Shown here: positions 19,727 through 27,956 of the stretch, in pieces
How the letters are laid out: the number at the start of each line of letters is the position of its first letter
How positions within the stretch are numbered: the first letter of the stretch is position 1
NCBI GenBank assembly: GCA_011390775.1
Contig: JAABRS010000002.1
Span: forward strand, 1-44,646
Reading direction: 5' to 3'
Length of the DNA: 44,646 bases
DNA from: Clostridia bacterium
GTDB lineage: Bacteria > Bacillota > Clostridia > Tissierellales > Dethiosulfatibacteraceae
The notes under the pieces: model-generated
Told to the model about the DNA's origin: nothing
Seen by the model: only the letters and a program-made list of their open reading frames with translations
Database searches by the model: none
Made by a program: the position numbers and the translations under genes

Positions 19727-20819
19727 CGTTTTCTATTTTATAAAGATCATCTTTATTAATAAAATCAGGAATATTTAAGTCATCATCATTCCAATTTACA
19801 AAAGTATCTTTATCTACCTTATCGCCTTTTTCTTTTTTATCCACAGCTTTTAATTTTCTTTGAACTCCTTCGGAAAATCCAGTAGCAATTACCGTTACCT
19901 TTATTGAATCTCCTAATTCTTCGTCTATATTAGCACCAAAAATAATATTAGCTTCCGGATCTGCTGATTCAGTAATTATTTCTGCTGCTTCATTAACTTC
20001 GTGGATTCCCAAGTCAGCTCCGCCTGTTATGTTAATTAAAACCCCTCTTGCACCATTAATAGATGTTTCTAATAAAGGACTTTTAATAGCTTGTTTAGCC
20101 GCATCAACTGATCTGTTTTCTCCATTAGCAAGTCCTATTCCCATATGGGCAAGACCCTGTCCATCCATAATTGTTTTAACATCTGCAAAATCTAGATTAA
20201 TCACTGCTGGTATTGCTATTAGATCTGAGATGCCTTGAATACCCTGTTTTAACACATCATCTGCTATATTAAAAGCTTCTAATAATGAAGCTTTTTTATC
20301 TGTTATTTCTAAAAGTTTATCATTTGGAATTATAATTAGAGTGTCGACTACATCTCTTAAATTTTCTATACCAAATTCTGCATTTTCTTTCCTTCTTTTA
20401 CCTTCAAAAGTAAAAGGTTTTGTAACTACAGCTACTGTCAAAATGTTTCTTTCTTTTGATAGTTGAGCAATATATGGTGCAGCTCCGGTGCCAGTTCCTC
20501 CACCCATTCCTGCTGTTATGAATATCATGTCGGAATTGTCAAGAATATCTGATAATTCTGATTTGCTTTCTTCAGCTGCATTTTTTCCTATGCCTGGATC
20601 TGAACCTGCTCCTAATCCATTTGTTAATTTTTCACCTATTTGTATTTTTTGTTCAGCTTTTGAGTTTAAAAGTGCTTGTTTGTCAGTATTAACAGCTGTA
20701 AAAGATACACCTTTAACTTCCGCATCTATCATTCTATTAACAGCGTTATTTCCCCCGCCTCCTACTCCAATTACTTTTATTTTAGCAAGATTTGCTGGAT
20801 CTATATCAAATTCAAACAT
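19722..20819 (-). CDS. ftsZ: Cell division protein FtsZ
   Basis: Tubulin-like GTPase that forms the Z ring. The 365-aa protein has the N-terminal nucleotide-binding segment [16 protein letters not shown], the tubulin signature [10 protein letters not shown] (near residue 108), the T7 catalytic loop [11 protein letters not shown] and the [12 protein letters not shown] segment. A linker of about 30 charged residues leads to the conserved C-terminal peptide LNIPDFINK, which recruits membrane anchors; here it is followed by an acidic tail DDLYKIENE rather than the usual basic end. AAGGAGG precedes ATG 20819. It has its own promoter although it follows the dcw cluster. No ftsA neighbours it; sepF is present elsewhere in the window. 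Confidence 0.98.
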   Translation of the reverse strand: MFEFDIDPANLAKIKVIGVGGGGNNAVNRMIDAEVKGVSFTAVNTDKQALLNSKAEQKIQIGEKLTNGLGAGSDPGIGKNAAEESKSELSDILDNSDMIFITAGMGGGTGTGAAPYIAQLSKERNILTVAVVTKPFTFEGKRRKENAEFGIENLRDVVDTLIIIPNDKLLEITDKKASLLEAFNIADDVLKQGIQGISDLIAIPAVINLDFADVKTIMDGQGLAHMGIGLANGENRSVDAAKQAIKSPLLETSINGARGVLINITGGADLGIHEVNEAAEIITESADPEANIIFGANIDEELGDSIKVTVIATGFSEGVQRKLKAVDKKEKGDKVDKDTFVNWNDDDLNIPDFINKDDLYKIENE

Positions 20820-20850
20820 AATTACCTCCTTATATATTAATAATAATTTT

Positions 20851-20878
20851 AGTATAACACAATAATTTATTTTATCAA
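20851..20878 (-). promoter_or_regulatory. ftsZ promoter
   Basis: TTGATA (20873-20878), a 16-base spacer and TATACT (20851-20856) with a TG one base upstream of the -10. The -35 element begins 2 bases past the sbp stop codon. The start point would be near 20844, giving a leader of about 25 bases with AAGGAGG. This lets ftsZ be expressed separately from the upstream wall genes. Confidence 0.68.
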
Positions 20879-20879
20879 T

Positions 20880-21200
20880 TTAATATTTAATAATTTTTTT
20901 AATGAATTCTCTTGAATTATCAAAAATTCTTATACCAAAGGCCAATACTACTGCCAAGTATAAAGATATCCCTAAAGTTTCTCCGAGAAATGCTATTAGA
21001 GAAGATAAAATAATCTCAAAAGTTAATAATAATATTTCTTTATGTACTGTAACTTCTTCTTTATTTAATATCCTAAATATCCCATTTATTAGTATAAGTA
21101 CCGATATGGTAATATATAGTGTAAAAACAGTACTGTATGTTATTGTTAAATTAATTCCTATTAATAGTCCAACTATTAATCCAAGAATAGAAAAAAACAT
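20880..21200 (-). CDS. sbp: Small basic family (Sbp/DUF1290) membrane protein
   Basis: A 106-aa protein with about three hydrophobic segments (residues 2-20, 24-44, 56-75 and a last one near 78-92, with short loops) matching the 'small basic protein' family encoded beside DUF881 genes upstream of ftsZ in Bacillota. The conserved-looking glycine-rich core is SLIAFLGETLGISLYLAVV. Function is unknown; its constant location between DUF881 genes and ftsZ suggests a link to division. It starts directly after the DUF881 stop codon and is the last gene before the ftsZ promoter. Confidence 0.83.
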   Translation of the reverse strand: MFFSILGLIVGLLIGINLTITYSTVFTLYITISVLILINGIFRILNKEEVTVHKEILLLTFEIILSSLIAFLGETLGISLYLAVVLAFGIRIFDNSREFIKKIIKY

Positions 21201-21914
21201 TTACTCACCTTCTTCCGAAATTGGTATTGCTACATTTATATCTAAATCATCATTATATTTTGGAATTAATATATATTCACTTTCTAAAGTCGTTACTTCA
21301 ATTCCATAATAATTTTTTATTTTATATCCATAAGTGTTTGGAGCATTTATAGCTGCTGCTAACATCTCTTTGTTCCCTATGGCTTTAATTACAAATGGTG
21401 CAGCTATGCCTTCTCCATTTATATTTATAAGAGGACCTACACACACTATTTCTGATGTGCTCACTACTCTTCTTCCATTTATAGATATTCCTTCAGCACC
21501 TGCATTTATTAAATCATTTACAATAACACTAAGATCTACATCGTGTACTATATCAAAATTGATGTTATTGCCGGTATCTTCTTGATTATCATTCATTCGT
21601 ATTAGTATACCCTCTCCTCTTAAATCTGTGAAACCAGCTTTAACCTTTGTTTTATAAATTTCTTTTTTTAATAATGCTATTATATCTTCATCATTTTTTA
21701 TAGTTTCTTTATATTCATATAGTTTATTTCTTCTAGTTTCAATTAGTTTTTCCAAGTCTTTAATGTCTTCTTTTGACGATTCAAGTTGATTAGATATTTT
21801 ACTTACTGTATGAACATTAGCAAAAGTAAAAAATTTTGCATCATTGTTTATTTGAAGCATAATTGTCAAGCCTATTAACAAAGAAATGAAAAATATGAAA
21901 ATTTTATTTCTCAT
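21201..21914 (-). CDS. DUF881 family protein, copy 2
   Basis: A 237-aa membrane-anchored protein. One N-terminal hydrophobic helix (about residues 4-19) is followed by a coiled coil (about 35-80) and a globular DUF881 domain with the motifs GEGILIRM, INAGAEGISINGRRV, GPLININGEGIAAPF and IKAIGN. It is a tandem paralogue of the next gene upstream, with which it shares these motifs. The start at ATG 21914 is chosen because AGGTGG lies 8 bases upstream; a GTG at 21926 would sit inside that ribosome binding site. DUF881 proteins are typical of the ftsQ-ftsZ interval in Clostridia; their biochemical role is not established. Confidence 0.82.
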   Translation of the reverse strand: MRNKIFIFFISLLIGLTIMLQINNDAKFFTFANVHTVSKISNQLESSKEDIKDLEKLIETRRNKLYEYKETIKNDEDIIALLKKEIYKTKVKAGFTDLRGEGILIRMNDNQEDTGNNINFDIVHDVDLSVIVNDLINAGAEGISINGRRVVSTSEIVCVGPLININGEGIAAPFVIKAIGNKEMLAAAINAPNTYGYKIKNYYGIEVTTLESEYILIPKYNDDLDINVAIPISEEGE

Positions 21915-21926
21915 TATAATAACCAC

Positions 21927-22643
21927 CTATTCATTTTCATTAATTGGTTCAGCATATTTGAAATCTATAGGTTTCATATATCTTTCAATTTTTAAATCAT
22001 CCGTTAATTCAATATCAATTTTATAGTTTAATTTCTGCATTTCCCAAACTACTCCACCTTTAAAATTGATAACCGACTGAAGTGTTTGTTTATTTCCAAT
22101 TGCCTTAATTTCAAATGGCGGCACGAAAGAAACACCATTTATGTTTAAATGTGACCCTACCGGTACAATTTCAGTATAATTTGTATATCTTTGTCCGTTT
22201 ATAGATATTGCTTCTGCTCCGGCAGCATTAAGATTACTTACTATTAAAAGTAAATATTCATAATTGTATATTATATTGTTAGTATAATCATCGAATTGAG
22301 CTTCAGCTGATGGGTTATCTATTGTTAATACTATACCTTCCCCTTCTACATCTATTATGCCGGCCATTAATTTGTATTTATTAAGCTCATCATTTAAATT
22401 CTTAATATAATCATTCTCAATTGATGCACTTTCTTCATATTGTTTTAACTCGTTTTCTATTTCTTCTAACTCTTTCAATAGATTTTCTCGTTCATTTTCT
22501 ACCTGTCTAAGTTCATATGCTAGTTCTGAAGCTTTTTTTGTAGTTATTATCTCTCCAGATTCGCTTTTTACAACTTGATACTGTAAGGCAAAAATTAAAC
22601 CTAAAATAATACTTAAAGTAGTTAGAAATATTTTTTTATACAT
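21927..22643 (-). CDS. DUF881 family protein, copy 1
   Basis: A 238-aa protein with the same plan as its neighbour: N-terminal membrane helix (about 4-20), a coiled-coil stretch (about 34-80, rich in E, L and N), and a DUF881 domain with GEGIVLTI, NAAGAEAISINGQRY, GSHLNINGVSFVPPF and IKAIGNKQTL. Its start ATG overlaps the last base of the ftsQ stop codon (TAATG), and GGAGGAAG lies upstream. The pair arose by tandem duplication but the copies have diverged well beyond recent duplication, implying distinct roles or a heteromeric complex. Function unknown. Confidence 0.82.
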   Translation of the reverse strand: MYKKIFLTTLSIILGLIFALQYQVVKSESGEIITTKKASELAYELRQVENERENLLKELEEIENELKQYEESASIENDYIKNLNDELNKYKLMAGIIDVEGEGIVLTIDNPSAEAQFDDYTNNIIYNYEYLLLIVSNLNAAGAEAISINGQRYTNYTEIVPVGSHLNINGVSFVPPFEIKAIGNKQTLQSVINFKGGVVWEMQKLNYKIDIELTDDLKIERYMKPIDFKYAEPINENE

Positions 22644-23401
22644 TAAATTTCTTCCTCCAAATCTGTAAAGTCAACATATATTGGATTATTTCCCTTTGTA
22701 AAATCAATAACTCCATTTATGCTTTGACTTTCGTTAATCCTAGTTTCTATTATATCTATTCCAAATTCATATTGATAATTCAAATTTTCAGTCAAGTCAA
22801 ATTTTATATAAGTGTTTTTTTCAATTATACAATATATATTATCATCTTTTAGTAAAATATTACAGTTTAAATTTGTATTATTATCATAAATGTACTGAGA
22901 AATAATTAAGATTTTGTCAAATTTTATATTAGAATTCTTAAAAGTTATTTTTTTTCCTACATTAGTGTTGGTTTCAATTTTACTTTCTACAATAAATAAA
23001 TCCTCACTTTTTTTTATTTCTTCTAATAAAATCCCGTCAAAATCTAGTAAGTATTTTTTATATTTATAATTATATGAAATTCTTCCTTTTCTTTCTTCTA
23101 TTGTGATTATTATCTTGTCAGGAAATTTTCTTTTAATATTAGCTGTTTTGATGTAAGTTTCTTTTTCTAATATTGTTTTTATTTGTTTTAAATCTATTAA
23201 AAAAATATTATCTCTACTAGTAATTTTTGTTTTTTCTCTTATATAATCTTTATCCAACTTGAAATTATCTACAACCACTATATCTTTAATATAAAAAACA
23301 TCTGATTTTATAGCAAAAAAGCCGAAAGCTGTTAACAATAATAATAAAATGAAGAATATTATTTTCCTTTTACTTTTTAATCTCGTCTTTTTTTTACTCA
23401 T
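22643..23401 (-). CDS. ftsQ: Cell division protein FtsQ/DivIB
   Basis: Single-pass divisome scaffold that holds FtsL and the septal synthase FtsW-PBP. A basic cytoplasmic tail (KKKTRLKSKRK) precedes the transmembrane helix (about residues 14-32), then a POTRA domain (about 36-105, starting DVFYIKDIVVVDN) with the family pattern YIKTANIKRKFPDKIIITIEER (landmarks only), and a beta-rich C-terminal domain. The ATG at 23401 (MSKKKTR) is used rather than an upstream GTG at 23410; it overlaps the murG 3' end by 8 bases. Sequence conservation is low in this family, but topology, motif and position agree. The length is 252 aa. Confidence 0.88.
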   Translation of the reverse strand: MSKKKTRLKSKRKIIFFILLLLLTAFGFFAIKSDVFYIKDIVVVDNFKLDKDYIREKTKITSRDNIFLIDLKQIKTILEKETYIKTANIKRKFPDKIIITIEERKGRISYNYKYKKYLLDFDGILLEEIKKSEDLFIVESKIETNTNVGKKITFKNSNIKFDKILIISQYIYDNNTNLNCNILLKDDNIYCIIEKNTYIKFDLTENLNYQYEFGIDIIETRINESQSINGVIDFTKGNNPIYVDFTDLEEEI

Positions 23402-24515
23402 TAGTACCACTTCTCAAGCTATCTTCTATTACTCTAATAATATTATACTCAAAGTCATAATTAAAAAGCTTCATACTATTTTCCGACATTTTCAATTTTC
23501 TTTTTTCATTATCCATTATATCAAAAACATTATCAAGTAAAGTTTGTGAATTTAATTCATCTTCTAATATGACTTTTCCTGCTCCCTTATCTTCAATTTC
23601 TTTAGCATTATAAAATTGATGGTTTTCAGCTGTATATTTTTTAGGTATTAAAATGCTAGGTTTTCCAAGATATACAATCTCTGCTATTGATATCGCTCCA
23701 GCGCTTCCAATTACTAAATCACTTGCCATTAAAGCTTTAGGAGCTTCATACATGTATTCAACTATCTCAACATTTCGAGGTATTTTTATACCATTTTCTT
23801 CAGTATTTTTTATAAATGTTTCATAGTGATTTTTCCCAGTTACATGGAGCCAACGTAAATTTTTTTTATTTTTTAAAATCTCCAAAGAATTCATAATTGC
23901 TTCATTTATAGTCCTTTGTCCTCCACTTCCTCCAAAGGAATACACGAAAAAATCATCTTTCTTTAAATTAAAATAATTCCTAGATTCATTATAATCTATA
24001 TTTATAATTTCTTTTCTTATTGGATTGCCAGTAAATACTATTTTTGATTTGTCTTTAAAATATTTTGAAGCCTCATTAAAGCTGATCATAATTTTATCCG
24101 AGAACCTACCGCTTATTTTATTAGTGATACCAGGATAAGCATTTTGTTCGTGAATAATTATCTTTTTCCTAAGCAACTTTCCCGCAAATACAACTGGACC
24201 TGATACGTACCCTCCTGTACCAATAATCAAGTCTGGTAAAAACTTTCTTATAATATTTAACGATTGCAATACTCCTATAATATTATTAAATATACTTTTT
24301 ATGTTATGCATTGATAGTATTTTTCTATCTATATATCCTGTTTTAACATCTTTAAAAATATAACCTTCTTTAATAGCTAATTCCTCTTCTAAGCTATTTT
24401 TGCTTCCTAAATAAATTATAGAAACATTTTTATACTTATCTTTTATTATATCTAAAATTGCTAATGCTGGTATTATATGTCCACCGGTTCCTCCACCGGT
24501 TATAATTATCTTCAT
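23394..24515 (-). CDS. murG: UDP-N-acetylglucosamine--N-acetylmuramyl-(pentapeptide) pyrophosphoryl-undecaprenol GlcNAc transferase
   Basis: Peripheral membrane glycosyltransferase that turns lipid I into lipid II. It has the GGGTGGHIIPALA loop near the N-terminus, HEQNAYPGITNK, the second glycine-rich motif FGGSGGQRTINEA and the sugar-nucleotide-binding segment with GSAGAISIAEI and GKPSILIPKKYTAENHQ. The start ATG 24515 (MKIIITGGG) is set by AGAGG 5 bases upstream; an in-frame start at 24539 would extend into ftsW. The result is 373 aa. It follows ftsW by 10 bases and leads directly into ftsQ; murC and murB, found here in many genomes, are absent. Confidence 0.96.
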   Translation of the reverse strand: MKIIITGGGTGGHIIPALAILDIIKDKYKNVSIIYLGSKNSLEEELAIKEGYIFKDVKTGYIDRKILSMHNIKSIFNNIIGVLQSLNIIRKFLPDLIIGTGGYVSGPVVFAGKLLRKKIIIHEQNAYPGITNKISGRFSDKIMISFNEASKYFKDKSKIVFTGNPIRKEIINIDYNESRNYFNLKKDDFFVYSFGGSGGQRTINEAIMNSLEILKNKKNLRWLHVTGKNHYETFIKNTEENGIKIPRNVEIVEYMYEAPKALMASDLVIGSAGAISIAEIVYLGKPSILIPKKYTAENHQFYNAKEIEDKGAGKVILEDELNSQTLLDNVFDIMDNEKRKLKMSENSMKLFNYDFEYNIIRVIEDSLRSGTNE

Positions 24516-24525
24516 ATTACCTCTC

Positions 24526-25626
24526 TTATATATCTGCATGTTTAGAAATATTTAGTAGTATTCCAATAGAACTAAGTAATATAACTAATGATGTACCACC
24601 GGCACTTATAAATGGTAGTGATATTCCAGTAGGTGGCATTGAAGACGTAACCACTGCTATATGTATAAAAGCTTGTATTCCAATTAGGCTTGTAATACCA
24701 GTAGCTATATACGCCCCAAATAAATCATCAGCATTAATACTTATTCTTAATCCGCGCCATATTACTATAATATAACATACTATTACTAAAATTGCTCCTA
24801 TATATCCAACTTCTTCTCCTATAATTGAAAAAATAAAGTCATTATATGGTTCAGGTATATAAAAAAACTTCTGTCTACTTTGCCCTAATCCCGTCCCTAT
24901 CAGTCCTCCTGTACCAAATGCATATAAAGATTGTACAACTTGCCATCCTAAGGAAAGTTTATATTTAAAAGGATCTAAGAAAGAAAGAACCCTATCTATT
25001 CTATACTGTTCCTGAATTATTAAATAATAAGACGCTCCTCCTAGAAGACCTAAAGATATGAATATATAAAAAAGATTGGCCCCGGAAACAAAAAACATTA
25101 TTCCTAAAGTTAATACCAAAACCATACTTGTACTTAAATCTTTCTGAATAACAATGAGTCCCCCAAAAAAAACAATCCAAAAAACTACCGGAACAAATCC
25201 TTCTCTAAATTTATGAATTACTTTGTTTTTTTTCTCTAATAAGTAAGCTAAATAAATAATCGAACTAACCTTTATAATCTCAGAAGGCTGCAGAGTCATA
25301 GGTCCAATACTAATCCATCTCTGTGCTCCATTTGCTTCGGTTCCATATGCTGTAAAAAGTGATAATCCGGCTATTATAGAAAAAAACAAAAAAACTATAC
25401 TTAATTTTCTGTATATTCTATAATTAACAAAGCTAGCTATAAACATAGCTATGATTCCTATTATTCCAGCAATTAGTTGTTTTTCAAAAAAGTAAAATCC
25501 ATTACCATCAAAATTATAGTATCCATCTGGATAACTTGAACTAAAAACCATCATAAATCCAATAAGAACTAGTACAATAATAAAAATCAATAAAATCCAA
25601 TCAATAGATTTATTTGGTTTTCCCAT
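24526..25626 (-). CDS. ftsW: SEDS peptidoglycan polymerase FtsW
   Basis: Membrane glycosyltransferase that polymerises lipid II at the septum together with the class B PBP. The 366-aa protein has about ten hydrophobic helices and SEDS motifs: NGAQRWISIGPMTLQPSEIIK, the loop with EPYNDFIFSIIGEEVGYIG containing the catalytic Asp, and the C-terminal PPTGISLPFISAGGTS. AGGAAG precedes ATG 25626. It sits between murD and murG in the dcw order, which supports FtsW rather than RodA or SpoVE, although these are hard to separate on sequence alone. Confidence 0.93.
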   Translation of the reverse strand: MGKPNKSIDWILLIFIIVLVLIGFMMVFSSSYPDGYYNFDGNGFYFFEKQLIAGIIGIIAMFIASFVNYRIYRKLSIVFLFFSIIAGLSLFTAYGTEANGAQRWISIGPMTLQPSEIIKVSSIIYLAYLLEKKNKVIHKFREGFVPVVFWIVFFGGLIVIQKDLSTSMVLVLTLGIMFFVSGANLFYIFISLGLLGGASYYLIIQEQYRIDRVLSFLDPFKYKLSLGWQVVQSLYAFGTGGLIGTGLGQSRQKFFYIPEPYNDFIFSIIGEEVGYIGAILVIVCYIIVIWRGLRISINADDLFGAYIATGITSLIGIQAFIHIAVVTSSMPPTGISLPFISAGGTSLVILLSSIGILLNISKHADI

Positions 25627-25627
25627 A

Positions 25628-26980
25628 TTAATCTTCCTTTTCTAATTTTTTAATTATATTTTTAAAATGAGTTCCTCTTTCTTCAAAGCTATTATACATA
25701 TCCCAACTTGCACAAGCAGGAGAAAGTAATATTTTATATCCCAATTTCGAATTATTATATGCTTCTTTTACTGCTTCCTCTAAACTGTCAACAATTTTAT
25801 AATTGGTAAAATTATATGCGTCTAGAGTTTTAGCTATTTTATTTCTAGTTTCACCTAATACTACAGCATATTTAACTTTTGTTTTGAAATTTTCAATTAA
25901 TGCATCAAAATTGCTATCTTTATCATAACCCCCTAAAATTATAATAATATTCTCTTTTAATGCTTCTACAGCCTTAATTGTTGAATCGGGATTAGTTCCT
26001 TTAGAATCATTATAAAATTTTACATTTTTTATTGATGATTCTACCAATTCTAATCTATGCTCCACACCTTTGAAATCAATTATTGAATTTCTTACTTTAT
26101 CCATAGAGAGATCTAGAGCTATTGCCACCCCAATAGCTGCCATAACATTTTCTATGTTATGATCTCCTGGAATATTTATTTTTTTTAATTCAATTATATC
26201 TTTAGTACTTTCCTTGCTTTTATATACTATTTTTTCATCTTTTATAAATATTCCTTCATTTAGTTGATTCTTAGAGCTAAAGAAAATAATATTTGATTTA
26301 ACTTTATCTATATTATCTCTAATTATTCTATCTTCAAAGTTCAATACAGAGTAATCTTTACTATCTTGATTTCTACTGATATTTATCTTTGAATTAAAAT
26401 AATTATCAAAACTTCCATGCCAATTTAGATGATCCGGTGTTATATTTGTAATTACTGCTACTTTTGGTTTTAATTTATAGGTAGACGCTAATTGATAACT
26501 ACTAGCTTCAACAACATAAATTTCTTTTTCTTCTAAAATGTCTTCTAGTATTCCCGAGCCTATATTTCCCGTTAATCCTGCATCTATCCCGTTGTCTATC
26601 ATGATTTTATGAGTTAATGCTGTTGTAGTAGTTTTTCCGTTTGTTCCTGTTATTACAATTAGATCTTTGTCTGTTAATCTAAAAGCTATTTCTAAATCAC
26701 TTAATACTGGTATATTTTTTTTAAGAGCTTTTAATATCAGCCGTGAATTTAATGGTACACTGGGGCTTTTAATTACAATATCAATATTATCAAGATTCAC
26801 ATCTTCAATTCTATTTAAAAAAGAAAATTTAATATCTTTTATTTCATCTATCCTATTTATTTCATCTATAGATTTATTATCATCATAAAGATAAATATTA
26901 TTATTTAATTTATTTAATCCTCTTACTGCTGCGACTCCAGATATCCCTGTTCCGTAAACTAAAATATTTTTGTTTTTCAT
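25628..26980 (-). CDS. murD: UDP-N-acetylmuramoyl-L-alanine--D-glutamate ligase
   Basis: Cytoplasmic ATP-dependent ligase adding D-Glu to UDP-MurNAc-L-Ala. Visible: a Rossmann-like N-terminal UDP-binding domain (VYGTGISGVAAVRGLN), the ATP-binding loop TGTNGKTTTTALTHKIM near residues 112-128, the NITPDHLNWHG segment of the central domain, and a C-terminal domain with NDSKGTNPDS and SPACASWDMYNSFEERG. At 450 aa it is complete. AGGAG precedes ATG 26980. It stands one base before ftsW and 9 bases after mraY in the cluster. Confidence 0.97.
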   Translation of the reverse strand: MKNKNILVYGTGISGVAAVRGLNKLNNNIYLYDDNKSIDEINRIDEIKDIKFSFLNRIEDVNLDNIDIVIKSPSVPLNSRLILKALKKNIPVLSDLEIAFRLTDKDLIVITGTNGKTTTTALTHKIMIDNGIDAGLTGNIGSGILEDILEEKEIYVVEASSYQLASTYKLKPKVAVITNITPDHLNWHGSFDNYFNSKINISRNQDSKDYSVLNFEDRIIRDNIDKVKSNIIFFSSKNQLNEGIFIKDEKIVYKSKESTKDIIELKKINIPGDHNIENVMAAIGVAIALDLSMDKVRNSIIDFKGVEHRLELVESSIKNVKFYNDSKGTNPDSTIKAVEALKENIIIILGGYDKDSNFDALIENFKTKVKYAVVLGETRNKIAKTLDAYNFTNYKIVDSLEEAVKEAYNNSKLGYKILLSPACASWDMYNSFEERGTHFKNIIKKLEKED

Positions 26981-26989
26981 TTAAATCTC

Positions 26990-27952
26990 CTAAATCCCTA
27001 TAATAGTTATTACACTAAGTATAACCGATGTTACTACAAATAATTTTACTACCTTTGTTTCCTTCCACCCTAATTCTTCAAAATGATGATGAATTGGACT
27101 CATTAAGAAAATTCTCTTTCTTCTTGTTTTATAGGATACTACTTGAATTATTACTGATAAAGATTCTAAAAAGTAAATACCTCCTAATATAGGTATAAAT
27201 AAAATAAGTTTATTTATTAAAAATATATAGGATAGTGCTCCTCCCAGAGCCAAGGATCCTACATCTCCCATGAATATTTTGGCAGGATGTTTGTTGTATA
27301 TTAAAAAACCTAATGTTCCTCCAGCTATACTAATAGAATATATAATGCTGTTGTAATTAGAACTTGGAAACTTATCATATAGAATATATGCTAGAGTTAA
27401 AGCTACTATTGTAGTAACACTAGAAGCAAGCCCATCTAATCCATCTGTTAGATTAACGCTGTTAACAAGTCCTAGTACTACAATTACAGCAAAAGGTACA
27501 TACAATATACCTATGTCAATAATCTTGTCTGAGAAAGGTATTATCAGTTGTGAGTAATTTGTCGATATAGATGTATAGTACATTACAATTGCTATTGAAA
27601 AAATAATCTGTCCAATTATTTTTTGATATGCTTTGAACCCTAAATTTCTTTTTAAAATAACTTTAATAAAATCATCAATAAATCCTATTAATCCAAATCC
27701 TAATAAACTAATTAAGAAAAAAAGATAATTCAAATCAATCTTTGCATAAAAAGATATTGATATGCAAATTGCTAATATTATTCCTATTCCTCCCATAGTT
27801 GGAGTCCCGCTTTTATTTATATGAGAAGAAGGTCCTTCTTCTCTAATATACTGTCTATAATTAAGTTTTTTAAAAACCAAAATATTTATAGGTATGAAAA
27901 TTAATCCCAGTAAAAAGCTTATAATCAATGTTTTTAAAATATCTCCTATCAT
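26990..27952 (-). CDS. mraY: Phospho-N-acetylmuramoyl-pentapeptide transferase
   Basis: Transfers phospho-MurNAc-pentapeptide to undecaprenyl phosphate, making lipid I. The 320-aa polytopic protein contains the hallmark PTMGG (N-terminal loop), the catalytic Asp-Asp pair in IGFIDDFIKV, NSVNLTDGLDGLAS, and the histidine loop SPIHHHFEELGW near the C-terminus. AAAGG lies before ATG 27952, 4 bases after the murE stop codon. Confidence 0.98.
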   Translation of the reverse strand: MIGDILKTLIISFLLGLIFIPINILVFKKLNYRQYIREEGPSSHINKSGTPTMGGIGIILAICISISFYAKIDLNYLFFLISLLGFGLIGFIDDFIKVILKRNLGFKAYQKIIGQIIFSIAIVMYYTSISTNYSQLIIPFSDKIIDIGILYVPFAVIVVLGLVNSVNLTDGLDGLASSVTTIVALTLAYILYDKFPSSNYNSIIYSISIAGGTLGFLIYNKHPAKIFMGDVGSLALGGALSYIFLINKLILFIPILGGIYFLESLSVIIQVVSYKTRRKRIFLMSPIHHHFEELGWKETKVVKLFVVTSVILSVITIIGI

Positions 27953-27956
27953 AACA

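Noticed and set aside
20488-20865. Plus-strand ORF opposite the start of ftsZ
   Set aside because: It is antisense to the strongly conserved FtsZ GTPase domain and its end covers the ftsZ ribosome binding site.
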